Below are positions 13,718 to 30,300 of a stretch of 64,000 nt of DNA, in pieces. The notes beneath the pieces were generated by a model, which did not search any database, was not told where the DNA came from, and saw only the letters and a program-made list of their open reading frames with translations. The stretch is taken from positions 350,001-414,000 of the forward strand of contig NW_019028997.1 of assembly GCF_002105155.1 (NCBI RefSeq), given 5' to 3'. This DNA is from Lobosporangium transversale (taxonomy: Eukaryota > Mortierellomycota > Mortierellomycetes > Mortierellales > Mortierellaceae). Within the stretch, counting starts at the first letter, position 1. Every line of letters begins with the position of its first letter. The position numbers were made by a program, and so were the translations under genes.

Positions 13718-13890
13718 TTTCATTTGGTCGCGATACCTTATATTTTTTGAATACTTTCGAGTGTATTGGCAGCCAATTATCTCGCTTGTTACGAGTATTG
13801 TTGCAAGTCCGTCACGTAGTGAGATGCCACCAGAACAATTCAATCATCGTTTTTAGATTAAAAATATAAGGTATCGTGACCAAATAAAAT
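13718..13890. mobile_element. Short TIR element (MITE-like)
   Basis: The left arm at 13718-13750 (core TTTGGTCGCGATACCTTATA) is matched by an inverted right arm at 13860-13890 (core TATAAGGTATCGTGACCAAA), about 30 bp with a few mismatches. They enclose about 110 bp with no transposase. This is the form of a miniature inverted-repeat transposable element. The superfamily is not assigned and no clear target-site duplication was found. Confidence 0.65.
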
Positions 13891-14167
13891 TGGCGATACA
13901 TGTTCATGTATACATGTACACTACTTGTATCTCTGTGTCTGTTCCATGCGTCTTTGTTAGACCAAACATCATGCAGGAACCGTACCAAATATGTTTAAAT
14001 GAAAAATGACGCGTTTTTTTATTTTTATTTTATTTTATTTCATTTTTTCTCTCTCTCTTCCTTCCTTCTCTCTACTGTTTTGTTGTTGTTTTTGTTCATG
14101 TTTTTCTGGATTAATGAAACTCGTCATTATTCATTACCCTTGCGACAGCATCCATACCGCTAAGGAA

Positions 14168-14745
14168 AAAAAAAGTATCTTTTAAGCCCTTTAAGACTCT
14201 AAAAGATCATGGCATTAGAGAGTAAACCATTAGCCATACCCTACATGGTCTCAACATCACTGAGCATAGACAAAAGTATTCATCTCGACCATATACAATA
14301 CAGAGGCATATAGGCTTATTGATGTATATATCTTTTAATTAGATTAAAAAAGAGCTAAAGAATGACACGAACGACAAAGTAATACGAATGCCCTAGTTTA
14401 TCTGGCAAAAAGAGTTGAATAAGCGAACGGCATGTTAGGTTGGACAAGCTGGAACAAATGCAACTATTGAAATCTTATCCACATACTTGGTGGCAACCAT
14501 CGAAACTCACTCTTGTCGCTTGGACAGTGACTATATAAATATATTTTTCGCTGGGCAGAGACGAATTAAGAGAGAGAGCAGCAAAAGTAGTAAACCTCTC
14601 TCTCTCTGCTTATCTCGCTGTCCGCCTCTTGGCTCGTCTCTTTGCCTACTTCTCGATCTATCTCTTGTCTCTTCCTTGGACCGATTGTCTCATGGGAAAC
14701 AAAGGGCCCAGACGTCTATCTACTGTGCCTATGCTCTCATTGGCC
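14168..14745. repeat. Duplicated block C (inverted copy at 44490-45058)
   Basis: This near-identical 570-bp block recurs in reverse complement directly downstream of, and overlapping the 3' end of, the LRR gene at 42069-44570. In the right copy the block supplies the last residues and 3' flank of that gene. Here it lies about 900 bp downstream of the end of the left LRR gene. It contains a short frame (14487-14762) that is conserved in both copies only because the DNA is; I do not consider it a gene. Confidence 0.9.
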
Positions 14746-15667
14746 AAGGGGGGTTTTTTTAAAACAACTCTTTGCCCAATTCTTTAATGTTCACTCCTCA
14801 TACTTTCTGAGGAAATGCAAATATTCTCTAATATGCCGCTGTCGTAGAGCTGACCAATTTATACAACTCTTTGCTATTAACCTCTACTTCCCAAAGAGCC
14901 ACTCTAATCGCGAACTCGGAAACAACCTCTGGCAAAAAAGCTGTCGGACCACACTATGGCTTCAACGACGGTCTTGAGCACACCTCATTTCATGTTAGCC
15001 TAAAGATGCTCCATCGCTCCTGTAGATACCTTGCATGGTTGGCCTCATTCTACAAGATGGGATATTCTCCTTATTTTTCACCTTGAAAGCTCAACCTATT
15101 CAGATCGCTCTGGAGGACCAACCCTTCTGAAAGTAGAATAGAAACTGGTGATTTGTGCAGTATTCCATCAAATCAGGAACGACTTGATCCCTCAGACTGT
15201 AGGCAGCAGCTTTTCTTTAATGTAAGCAAGCAAGCATACAAGTGGCGGATAAGATTATGTACATCCACGTTTTTTTATCTTCTTTTCAATCTATACTATA
15301 CAGTGGTGCCATCTATGTTACTAACGAACTGCTATTTAATAGATTTGTTTTATTACCAATCTAATGATTATAAAGTGAGGAATAGCCCTATCATCTAAAC
15401 AAATGAGAAAAAAAAGTTGTTGGGGAGGTGAAGGAGGATATGCTTAACTCTTGGCGTAGACAGGTTCAAATGTAATACATATTTTGTTTTATTCTTTTAT
15501 TACTGCCATTATTAACAAAGGATATTACTTCAAAGTAGAAATGCTTGATGGTGTCAGCTTTGTAACATGAACATTGTGCAAGTGCAAAAATAATGCATGA
15601 GATAGGAGGAATCCTCCTTCGCATTCGAGAAATACATTCCTGTTGCAGGTTGTAATCATTCCTCTTT
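14746..15667. other. Unassigned DNA between block C and the left LRR gene
   Basis: About 0.9 kb with no recognisable gene. In the right-hand paralogous region the LRR coding sequence runs straight into block C, so this stretch is either an insertion in the left copy or was lost from the right one. Short open frames at 14871-15086 and 15153-15398 show no family features. Confidence 0.5.
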
Positions 15668-17491
15668 TCAATAACGCACTTCAAATATGCGTGTTCTGTC
15701 CTGTTCTTTTCTCCATCTGAGCGTCTCAGACAGTGCCAGAGCTCCTTCCTTCCCAATTGAGTTATCCCCTAAGTCCAAATTGGTCAAGGTCGTGTTTGTC
15801 TTGAGTGCCTCGGAAAGTGCCAGAGCTCCTTCCTTCCCAATTGAGTTGTTCCATAAGATCAAATTAGTCAAGGCCGTGTTTGTCTTGAGTGCCTCTGAAA
15901 GTGCCAGAGCTCCTTCCTTCCCAATTGAGTTGTATCCCAAGTTCAAATTAGTCAAGGTCGTATTTGTCTTGAGTGCCTCTGACAGTGCCAGAGCTCCTTC
16001 CTTCCCAATTAAGTTGTCCTCCCAGCCCAGATTGGCCAAGTTCAAATTGGTCAAGGTCGTATTTGTCTTGAGTGCCTCTGACAGTGCCAGAGCTCCTTCA
16101 GTCCCAATTGGTTCGCCCCGCAAGAGCAAACTAGTCAAGGCCGTGTTTGTCTTGAGTGCCTCTGAAAGTGCCAGAGCTCCTTCCTTCCCAATTGAGTTGT
16201 CCTCCAAGTCCAGATTGGCCAAGGTCATATTTGTCTTGAGTGCCTCTGAAAGTGCCAGAGCTCCTTCTTTCCTAATTGAGTTGTGTCTCAAGTTCAAATT
16301 GGTCAAGGTCGTATTTGTCTTGAGTGCCTCTGACAGTGCCAGAGCTTCTTCATTCCCAATTGAGTTGTTCCATAAGATCAAATTAGTCAAGGCCGTGTTT
16401 GTCTTGAGTGCCTCTGAAAGTGCCAGAGCTCCTTCTTTCCCAATTAAGTTGTATCTCAAGTTCAAATTGGTCAAGGTCGTATTTGTCTTGAGTGCCTCTG
16501 AAAGCGCCAGAGCTCCTTCTTTCCCAATTAAGTTGTATCCCAAGTTCAAATTGGTCAAGGCCGTGTTTGTCTTGAGCGTCTCTGAAAGTGCCAGTGCTCC
16601 TTCCTTCCCAATTGAGTTGTCCTTCAAGTTCAAATTAGTCAAGGTCGTGTTTGTCTTGAGTGCCTCTGACAATGCCAGAGCTCCTTCCTTCCCAATTGAG
16701 TTGTCCTTCAAGTCCAGATTGGCCAAGGTCATATTTGTCTTGAGTGCCTCTGACAGTGCCAGAGCTCCTTCATTCCCAATTGAGTTGTTCCGCAAGAGCA
16801 AACTAGTCAAGGCCGTGTTTTTCTTGAGTGCCTCTGACAGTGCCAGAGTTCCTTCATTCCCAATTAAGTTGTATCCCAAGTTCAAATTGGTCAAGGCCGT
16901 GTTTGTCTTGAGCGTCTCTGAAAGTGCCAGAGCTCCTTCCTTCCCAATTGAGTTGTATCCCAAGTTCAAATTAGTCAAGGTCATATTTGTCTTGAGTGCC
17001 TCTGACAGTGCCAGAGCTCCTTCTTCCCCAATTGAGTTGCGACCCAAGCCCAGATTGGCCAAGGTCATATTTGTCTTGAGTGCCTCTGACAGTGCCAGAG
17101 CTCCTTCTTTCCCAATTGAGTTGAATCCCAAGTCCAAATTGGCCAAGGTCATATTTGTCTTGAGTGCCTCTGACAGTGCCAGAGTTCCTTCATTCCCAAT
17201 TAAGTTGTATCCCAAGTTCAAATTGGTCAAGGCCGTGTTTGTCTTGAGCGTCTCTGAAAGTGCCAGAGCTCCTTCATTCTCAATTGAGTTGCAACCCAAG
17301 TCCAGATTGGCCAAGGTCATATTTGTCTTGAGTGCCTCTGACAGTGCCAGAGCTCCTTCATTCCCAATTGAGTTGTTCCGCAAGAGCAAACTAGTCAAGG
17401 CCGTGTTTGTCTTGTTTGCAGACCTAACACAGACTTCTTCAATGATGTCGCTATTAGTCTTTTGGAATTGCTGGTATGGAGGTTTTGTCAT
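15668..17491 (-). CDS. LRR-only RNI-like protein (truncated paralogue of the 42-kb gene)
   Basis: Single-exon frame of 607 residues. After a short N-terminus (residues 1-44) come about twenty 28-residue LRRs of the RNase-inhibitor/RanGAP type, consensus EGALALSEALKTN followed by (T/M)(T/A)LTNLxLxxNSIG. The units are almost identical at DNA level (84 bp each). One unit carries a five-residue insertion (around 495-500), and the last unit breaks off into unrelated residues at the C-terminus (after ETLRWRKEQ). The paralogue at 42069-44570 has about 390 additional N-terminal residues that are absent here, so this gene is probably a truncated or decaying member. It was likely a sensor or scaffold built for protein binding. 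The opposite strand is also open for 615 codons, an effect of the 84-bp periodicity. Confidence 0.65.
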   Translation of the reverse strand: MTKPPYQQFQKTNSDIIEEVCVRSANKTNTALTSLLLRNNSIGNEGALALSEALKTNMTLANLDLGCNSIENEGALALSETLKTNTALTNLNLGYNLIGNEGTLALSEALKTNMTLANLDLGFNSIGKEGALALSEALKTNMTLANLGLGRNSIGEEGALALSEALKTNMTLTNLNLGYNSIGKEGALALSETLKTNTALTNLNLGYNLIGNEGTLALSEALKKNTALTSLLLRNNSIGNEGALALSEALKTNMTLANLDLKDNSIGKEGALALSEALKTNTTLTNLNLKDNSIGKEGALALSETLKTNTALTNLNLGYNLIGKEGALALSEALKTNTTLTNLNLRYNLIGKEGALALSEALKTNTALTNLILWNNSIGNEEALALSEALKTNTTLTNLNLRHNSIRKEGALALSEALKTNMTLANLDLEDNSIGKEGALALSEALKTNTALTSLLLRGEPIGTEGALALSEALKTNTTLTNLNLANLGWEDNLIGKEGALALSEALKTNTTLTNLNLGYNSIGKEGALALSEALKTNTALTNLILWNNSIGKEGALALSEALKTNTTLTNLDLGDNSIGKEGALALSETLRWRKEQDRTRIFEVRY

Positions 17492-17703
17492 CTCGGTGAT
17501 GATTGGAAGGATGATGGGGATGATGACAAGATGAAAGGTTTTCTCATTTCTCTACTTGAGTACCAGATGCTACAGTCTAAAGTCGATTTTATTTTATTTT
17601 ATTTTATTTTTTTTTTTGCTTCGTCATTTGGTGTTACAAGATTTGTTATTGATAGATGGCTGTACTTGTATTGATCTCAACTCAGATAACTCAGATAAAA
17701 AAT

Positions 17704-17826
17704 ACGTCTTAAGGTCCTGACACTAACAGCATTGTCCTCGATTCATATCTGCATTTGTAAACTTCACTTGATATCTCTTATTTAGTGAAGACTCTTCATT
17801 ACTGATGTCTCCCAAAGAGCTAGCTA
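17704..17826. repeat. Duplicated block D (inverted copy at 41919-42016)
   Basis: About 100-120 bp upstream of the left LRR gene recur in reverse complement just upstream of the right LRR gene. This is strong evidence that the two LRR regions derive from one ancestral segment. The 200 bp between this block and the left start codon do not match the N-terminal coding part of the right gene. Confidence 0.85.
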
Positions 17827-18009
17827 GTCTGCGCCATGGATACCTTGAGGTGGTTTATGCTTTTTTTTTTCTTAAACAGACATTCAGACAACACCTTGCC
17901 TTGAAAGGATATGGAGCATGGGTATGAGTGGATGGAGATAGTTTATTGGGTTTTAGAAATATAGTACAGGAGTAAATAAACGCAAAAAAAAAAAAAAAAT
18001 AAAGCTCAT

Positions 18010-23476
<5,467 letters not shown>

Positions 23477-23831
23477 CTGATCCTATGTATTAATGGCTCG
23501 ATTGGCTGAGGATGGATTAGGCCCAGATTCAGAGCGAATGGGGCTTCCCCTGAGATTAATGAACGTACGATTACTAAACGATGAGGGCTCCATGTAGGTT
23601 TAGTATTAAGCTCATCTCTTGCTTCGGAGTAGTCACATGATCTGATTGACAAGCCACTTCAGATCATTCGCCTCCACATTTTTTATGCAGCTCTGTAACC
23701 TGGGCGCAGCATGATGCAATACTTGTTGGGAAATTTAAAATACATATTAATTACTAAAATCAAGGCATTAAAGGTTTATTCAAGAGAAGAAAAATAGATA
23801 GGAAAAAAGAGATGTAGGGATATGCGAGATT

Positions 23832-25115
23832 TTAACCTTGCTTCACAAACTGCACCCGCTTTTGCATTGGACAGGGAGGATCATAGATTTCGTTTAGAAT
23901 GGCGGCCATACGAATACCGCTCATGGTGATTAGTTTCTGGACCAAGTACCCATTCTTCTGGCCAGTGGCATTTTCAAAGTAGTCTGCGGAGTAGTCCTTG
24001 AGGGGGTCATAGTCCTTCCAAGCGAATGAGCACGCGAGAGCATTCATGGACGTCGCCCATTCTACAGGGCAAAGGGTTTTGATGTCCTTGGTGGTGTCAT
24101 ACCAAGGGTTATCAACCTTGAATATTGCTGGATCGCAAAAAGTCCAGTTACTGGCCTCTGGTTGCCAAATGTTACTAGTCATCTCGAGCATATCGTCCAA
24201 ATAACTCTTTGGGTTGTTGTCATATCTGTCCTGGATATCTTTCTATTTTTTTTGTTTTCATGAAAATATGATTATTTTTTTTTCGTTCTTTTAGTACATT
24301 CCTATTGCTTATACAATTTACACATGATCTCATCCGACAATAGCATACCATGATCATTTGACTATCCCAGATCCTGTGTAAATTGCTTTTGGCCCGTCTC
24401 CACTTTGTAGGTGCGTCGTTGCCTCCACGTAGTTTGCCTGAGGTGTGCAATGGCTGATGCAGGTCACCCATAAAATGCACAAAAAACCTCAAAGCGTCCT
24501 CTCTAATGCTTTTATCCTCCGGAGTAGTGGGCCCGGTGACTTTATAATGCTTGAGTGTCGCTGTCATGTTGAAAAGCCCATTGATAACGTCTTTGCCGGA
24601 GAAATTGTACTCCATATGGCATGTTTCAGGGGGGTCGTCGCCCGGTGTATTGACGTAGTGCAAGATAGATGCCCATCTTGGAGTACATACAGAATATTTC
24701 AGGGGATTCAAATTAATATAGAGAGGTTATTCAGTTTGAAGGAACAATCAAGTTTGTAGGACAAAGAACACAATGATATCCGCAGCTTGAAAATACCTGT
24801 ATTTCGCCTGACCTTTAATCGTATCAGGCCATGGTGCCGCCTTGGACAAAAGTCCATCGTAGTATGGCGATAAGATCTCTTTGACCTGCCTTTCAGTTTC
24901 CTTAGTCAAGAATCGCTGTGCTACTTGACCCGTGAGAGTGTGGCCTATCAAAAGAGAAACAATACACTGCTAAGGCAAAGGACCAATTCAATCTATCTTA
25001 AGCAGAAGAAAATGTGCGAGAAGACAGCCATACCAAGGATACCATACGCATGGGCGTTGTTTATAGTAGCCAGGCACACAGCAGTGGCAGCGACCAAAGA
25101 AGCTGCGAAACGCAT
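23832..25115 (-). CDS. Secreted S1/P1-type zinc nuclease
   Basis: Four-exon model (25034-25115, 24797-24944, 24349-24676, 23832-24230); 318 residues, the usual family size. Residues 1-23 form a signal peptide (hydrophobic core, cleavage expected after AHA). Family zinc ligands are visible in order: GH after the mature N-terminus, PWPD, LHYVN, MGDLHQPLH and NLHRIWD. Known members are extracellular or vacuolar phosphodiesterases using three zinc ions to cleave single-stranded DNA and RNA and release 3'-phosphate from mononucleotides, typically for phosphate and nucleotide scavenging. The predicted mature protein starts with Tyr (YGILGH) where S1/P1 enzymes generally start with Trp, whose main-chain atoms bind zinc. 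Several NxT/S sequons (for example NFSG, NMTA, NWTF) fit a secreted glycoprotein. It lies upstream of and parallel to nothing obviously related. Confidence 0.88.
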
Positions 25116-25480
25116 CACTGTAAAGGGGGAAAGAACGAAAAAAAAAAAATAAAAAATAAAAAAAAACTTTTTAAAGAGGATATAAGCTGCTTCGTTTGAA
25201 GAACAGAATGAAATAGAAATGGATGATGCAAAGCAATGGAGAGTCGAATGAATGTTTTTTGGAGATGAACAGAGGTCAAGTATATTTATACATTCGATGC
25301 ATGACCAATATTAGATTATTAGATTCTGAGAGCTGTGCGAATCACAATGGAAGCTAGACCTATTCACAATTTGACAAGAAGGTCTCGCAGAGATCTGTAA
25401 CTGCATCCCCCTATTACTACTATCTATGCCGCCAATAACCCACTCAAGCCTATTCTTCGGCTTCAAAGGCCCTCTGTGGC
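25116..25480. other. Intergenic region between the nuclease and NDPK genes
   Basis: This 365-bp spacer separates two genes on the minus strand. It should hold the NDPK 3' UTR and the nuclease promoter. No distinct site is recognised. Confidence 0.4.
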
Positions 25481-26259
25481 CTATGTACTTCTTTGTTGGT
25501 CTTGATTCCATTTCTCCCAGTCAAATTCCGGAAAAAAAAATTGTATTTCATTCTTGGCAGTCTCAGCTGCGTCTAAGATAGAAGAGCGTGAGTGAGATAT
25601 GAATGGCGCACAGACTTGATGAAATTGGACCATTGGCATAAAGAGACGACAATTAGGACGTATAAACAATACCTGAACCATGGAATGAATTGCGAGTATC
25701 AGTCATGCCATAAAGAGAACGTAAAGTGTCTGGAGCATTGATTCGAGCACTAGGTGTAGGGGGTAAAAAGTAGTCATGTGATTCAGTAAAACTACAGAAC
25801 CATAAAAGCGTAAAAGCGTAAAAGTACCTACAAAGGAGCCTTATTTTTCACCAGGTTTACCGCGGTGGATGGGTGGGTCCGATAAGAGCACGCCAGTCTG
25901 TTATAGCATTCGGCTTTTCGAGGATCAGGGCATAAAAATGCCCACTAGAAGAAACCACCCAGAACCTTTTCGTCAGTATAGCGATCTAGCATACTCGTGT
26001 GCGAGATTAAGATCAAAGATCGGAGGAAGCCCTATTACCTAGTCATGTAGCCACATAGCCTCTCAAAAAAAAATTTGCCCCGGTGTTCTCCATAAAAAGC
26101 TTCCGCCTGACTCTTTGACCATAGCAAATGTTTATGTGCCAGAACTTTGAATTCATTCTGTTGAATGTGTGCAAACACTTTGCCGACATGAGCACTATTG
26201 GCTGCCAGATCTGGTTTGAGTAATGCCAAAGTGAGTTGGGTCAAAGGACGGGATGGCAT
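25481..26259 (-). CDS. Nucleoside diphosphate kinase, NME6-like
   Basis: Four exons (26039-26259, 25861-25944, 25673-25749, 25481-25572), all GT-AG; 157 residues. It begins with LTLALLKPD, the NDPK first-strand motif, continues with FYGEHRGKFFFERL and GPTHPPRARINAPDTLRSLYG, and has the phosphorylated active-site His in NSFHGSD (His125). After the His, the C-terminus reads NEIQFFFPEFDW, which is characteristic of NME6 and not of the housekeeping group I kinases, which end in YE. Known NME6 proteins are associated with mitochondria and nucleotide supply there; weak or context-dependent kinase activity has been described. The first exon is preceded by a 29-nt homopolymer tract (26309-26338). It is divergent from the FIRRM-like gene with only 230 bp between start codons. 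Confidence 0.9.
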
Positions 26260-26307
26260 GGCAATAACGGGCTGAATGAGTTGTAACGTCAAGATCAACA
26301 ATTTCTT

Positions 26308-26340
<33 letters not shown>

Positions 26341-26489
26341 GTATGTATACTGCAAGTGTTCCAAGATTGAAATCATGTAACAACGGCCACGCGATTTTGA
26401 TATGAAAGGCTTAGCACTGTAAACCAAATTTATGGAACAGATTAATCAACTTTACATTCCATTCAAAATGTGCATTGTCTCCAAAAAAA
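26260..26489. promoter_or_regulatory. Short divergent promoter region between NME6-like and FIRRM-like genes
   Basis: Only 230 bp separate the two start codons on opposite strands, so both promoters must overlap here unless 5' introns exist. A poly-T tract of about 29 nt lies in the middle (26309-26338). Shared or bidirectional transcription is an inference from spacing; no factor site is identified. Confidence 0.4.
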
Positions 26490-27318
26490 ATGTCATCGGC
26501 CATGGACCAGGGAAAAGTGAGGAGAGCAGTATCCCCAGCTTTATCAGAATTACTGGATCTTTTGAATACTGCAGCCTATTCTGGTTCAGAAGACCCTTCC
26601 ACAGTGGATGGTTTGGTGGCGTTCCAAAAGAAAACACCACTCACAGCTCCTGATTTGACCGTTGCGTTTCAACAATGCTTCCAGAGTATGCGCATTTATT
26701 GCATTTGCGCCCAATATGTGCTCTCCCAATAATGAATCAGCATCAGCAAAGTTGGTTGTCTAACTCTTGTCCTTCTTGCAGATCTCTACCCATCAACTTT
26801 GGCGGTAAAGGTGTTAATCGTTAACTGGTTATCCAATCTTCTTAAAAAACCTTCTCCTGAGAAGCATGCACCGAGCGCAGTGATTATAGAGCTATCAAAG
26901 GCATGTAGTCGGAAATGTACTCACAGTCCTGATCTGAATAGGTACTGGTAATTCTTTGTTAAACTGGAGTTACCTTTATATATATATTAGGTGTTTGCCC
27001 AGCTCAATCTCAGTCGCTCAGAAACAGAGGAATGGATGCTGGTATGAAGACAAGGCCGATCACGATCACTACACCTATACTAATGACTTGAGATCATTTG
27101 AAGGCGCCTTATCACATCTAATAATATACTCTTATGCTTTTCAGCTTCTCATCAGTCTCTGTGATCTTACGGATACATGTCTCAACATTGTTCGTGAGCT
27201 TCCCGAGGCGACATTAGTTGAGTTCCTGTCAAGCCCTGGAAGTATATCTCTTGCAGCGATTATCCTTGATACCGGAAAGCGAGTGTTCAGAGTAAATCAT
27301 TCTTTTTCTTTTTCTTTA

Positions 27319-27354
<36 letters not shown>

Positions 27355-30300
27355 TCAAATGAGGAAATCTGATCAAAACGGCAAGGGAAGACATGATTAA
27401 CATGGCATTATAGCATGTCGATAGAACTCAAATTAAAAGAGAAAGATCTGAAGGCTACACCCAGTGGAATCAACGGGCCTTAAACCTAACCAAAAACTTC
27501 TTGGAATTCATCGGTGATCAAGTACAGCAAAATGTCATACTTCGGAGTCACGCAAGCGACATGACCATCGCAGGTACATATGCGGAGCAAATTGATGGCT
27601 AGTAACAATAGCACGGAGTATTCAGTAAAGTAGAGGAGGTTAGAGAATAACGCGAGCATCCAGTCTGTAACATGCTTCTTAGCTATGCTGAGGAAGCTCG
27701 TTCAGAATACGCATATCTTAGTACCACTTTCAAGGCTATTTGTGCTTTAATCCCAAATTGTGGCAAGGACAGAAGAATTCGCCTTGAGGTGAGCGACCCC
27801 TTATACTATCAGTAAGCGAGCATGCTCTGTTTGAGTGATTACTAATATTTGTTTATTTTGATTGTTTATTTATACTTTTTCCGGAGGAATTTGTAGACCG
27901 AAAATGCAGTCAAATTACTTTGCAATGGGATCCTCGGGTCATGCTTTGACATTTTGAGTCAATGCGTCACCGGTTTAGAAGTGACACCCACTTTTCTCAA
28001 GAGGCGTTGGACTTTGGCAAGGTTCTACTACGTCCATCTCAAAAACGTTTCGAGATGTTTGTTCATCGACATATGTGGCTCTTCGGATGGTGCGAGGTCA
28101 TGCAGGGGCCATTTACGATACCTTTTATTTTTCATGAGAAGGTAAGACAAAGCTAGTGTCAACTATACTGCTATCGAGTGGGTTTGTTATATTGTATATG
28201 CATCCGATCAGGTTTTTAAACTGTGGAGAATCTCATTGTGAACAGTCGATTCATATCTAGCGAAGTGATAAACAAGTCCTATCCAGAAGTCCAGTCGGAA
28301 ATCGTAAACTTTGTAAACAGTGTTGAAGATTTGGTGGTGTCCGCCCTATTTGCATCAGACAGAATTAAGAGCGGCGATAAAAGTGCACTGATATATGAGT
28401 TTTCTTCGGCATCTGGTCCTCGCAATGTCCTCCCCCTTACACAGCCTCTGACGGATTACGAGTGGGGCCAAGGCCAACTAAAATTTTTGTTGAAGTTGGT
28501 TTCAATCTTTGAAGAGTTTCCCTTAGACCTACAATTGCAGCTTTACCCTATTGAAAATGTCCCAACTCAGGAATCATTACTAGACAGAGTGGTTCGTCAA
28601 GCGGACGCTATCGTGCTACGTGAGTTTGGGCCGCCTATATCAGACAGTGATCTCTACTTTCGGATTCTATCTGAATTGGTCACATTTGCATACCTTGTAC
28701 AGCCTAGACAGTTTGTAAAACTGCAAATCGATATGATTGGCCTTGTAATAGGCCATTCCGATTTATGGTCGTTGGTTGCGAGGGACTGGTGGTGTTGTAT
28801 CGCAGATAGATTCGGCCAATGCTTTACAATGAATCAAGTTCGGGTTTTAACTGAACTGGTATGGATATCACTGATTGGAATGATGTTACTGAATGACAGC
28901 CCCATGGATTCATTATCCTAACCACATCCCCTACCCTCTGCCCCCCTCTTTTAATTTCCTTGCCTTTAAACATAGCTTATAACCCTTCCCCTCGGGAGAG
29001 CAAGTGAGAAAATTGGAGCTATGCTTAGTTCCTTACTTCCTTTACTAAATGAACAATCTCAGGTATGTAGTTCTATAATGCCTTCCTTAATTTACTTCCC
29101 ACATGTGCCTGACCAGAGTAGAGACGGTTGACTCTATTTCCCCATCTAGTTGGCCATCACAGAAAATTTGTTGTCTATTTTAGAAGGCAGGCCTGATATA
29201 AGTATGCATACCCTCTTATCTTCATTCCCATTTGGAAGCCTGCATTGTTCGGTAAGTAATATGTTATGTTAGACTACCATTCATTATCTTGCTTACTCCA
29301 TGTTAAACCTGTTACTTGCTCTTAATTACTATTACTATTGTCGTCGCATTCGAAATAGAGCTTGGACACTCTGGTCAATCGATGTGTTGATGAATGGAGA
29401 GCTGTCTGTGATTTGCTAGTGGATGAGCGGCTCGTTCTGGATGCCTTTTACACTATGGTAACTTTTTTTTTTTATTTCCTTTTTTTCAGACGATTTACGC
29501 TTGATCCTGCATTGGCCTTGGACATTAAAAGGTTTATTTTTCATGCTTTCACGTATAAACAGCATCAATATGTGGCATGTTTGGCTTCAATCATGAGCTG
29601 TGTCAAACATCGTAATTCCTTGGCTGAGAGTACTCGGCACGACCTGTTGAGTTGGAGTTTGGAGATTATAGGAGGAGCCCAAGGATTGATTCAGCACGTT
29701 CAAGAACACGAAAGATCGAAGGTGGGAATTAGTTGTCATACTCTTTTTTGTAGCCTAATGCTGCTCGATAGTCTTAACAGTTATTTTGCATAATCGATGT
29801 CATGATAATAGCCATTTCGCACGATTGAAGACATTTTTTCATTCCTGAGGTCCATACAACCACTTGACCCTGCCGTACTGATCCAAGTAAGCGAGTAACA
29901 AGATGATCAAGATATTCGTTCTTATTTGTTGACGTTTCTTGCTAATATATATATTTACCAGGTTCTAGAAACAATTATTTCATGGGAGGCATTGCCTTCT
30001 GACTTGCGACCACTGTCAAGAATATCTATCTCCATGTTCCTTCGATCGTGTTCTACTGTGAAGATAGAAGATGAAACTCATTTGGTATGCAAGTTTGAGA
30101 ACGTTATTCCCTATAGTGGCTATGAGAAGAGTATATTGACTTCTAGTGTGTTTTACTAACGAAAATGTGCCAACATAGACTCATGCTAAATCTTATATGC
30201 AACAGCTCTATACATCTCTCCTACAGGATACTGAGTGGACAGTTATCCACGAGAGTGTTATGAGTTTGGTATGTTGAATCCAATAATAATGAATATTTGA

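Larger units (their letters stand above)
7795..14167. other. Gene-free repeat-rich intergenic DNA
   Basis: No coding exon is supported over these 6.4 kb. The stretch consists of A/T homopolymers, microsatellites and AT-rich filler. It contains two blocks (9610-9760 and 10165-10500) that recur inverted near 41.8 kb and 45.1-45.4 kb, and one short TIR element (13718-13890). Confidence 0.65.

Noticed and set aside
14487-14762. 91-codon frame conserved in two inverted copies (also 44436-44741 minus)
   Set aside because: Conservation reflects the DNA duplication. The right copy overlaps the 3' end of the LRR gene, and there is no domain or sign of codon constraint.
15700-17490. CRISPR-like array of 84-bp direct repeats
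   Set aside because: The repeats are contiguous coding LRR units with no unique spacers, in a eukaryotic genome.
15687-17534. 615-codon open frame on the + strand opposite the LRR gene
   Set aside because: It follows from the 84-bp periodicity: if one unit has no antisense stop, none has. The translation (SARAPSFPIEL and similar) has no domain, and the same happens opposite the other LRR gene at 43475-44599.
29458-29489. 32-nt mini-intron in the FIRRM-like gene (GTAACTT to TTTCAG)
   Set aside because: It is too short and its removal breaks the reading frame, while reading through the poly-T keeps exon 29359-29721 in frame.
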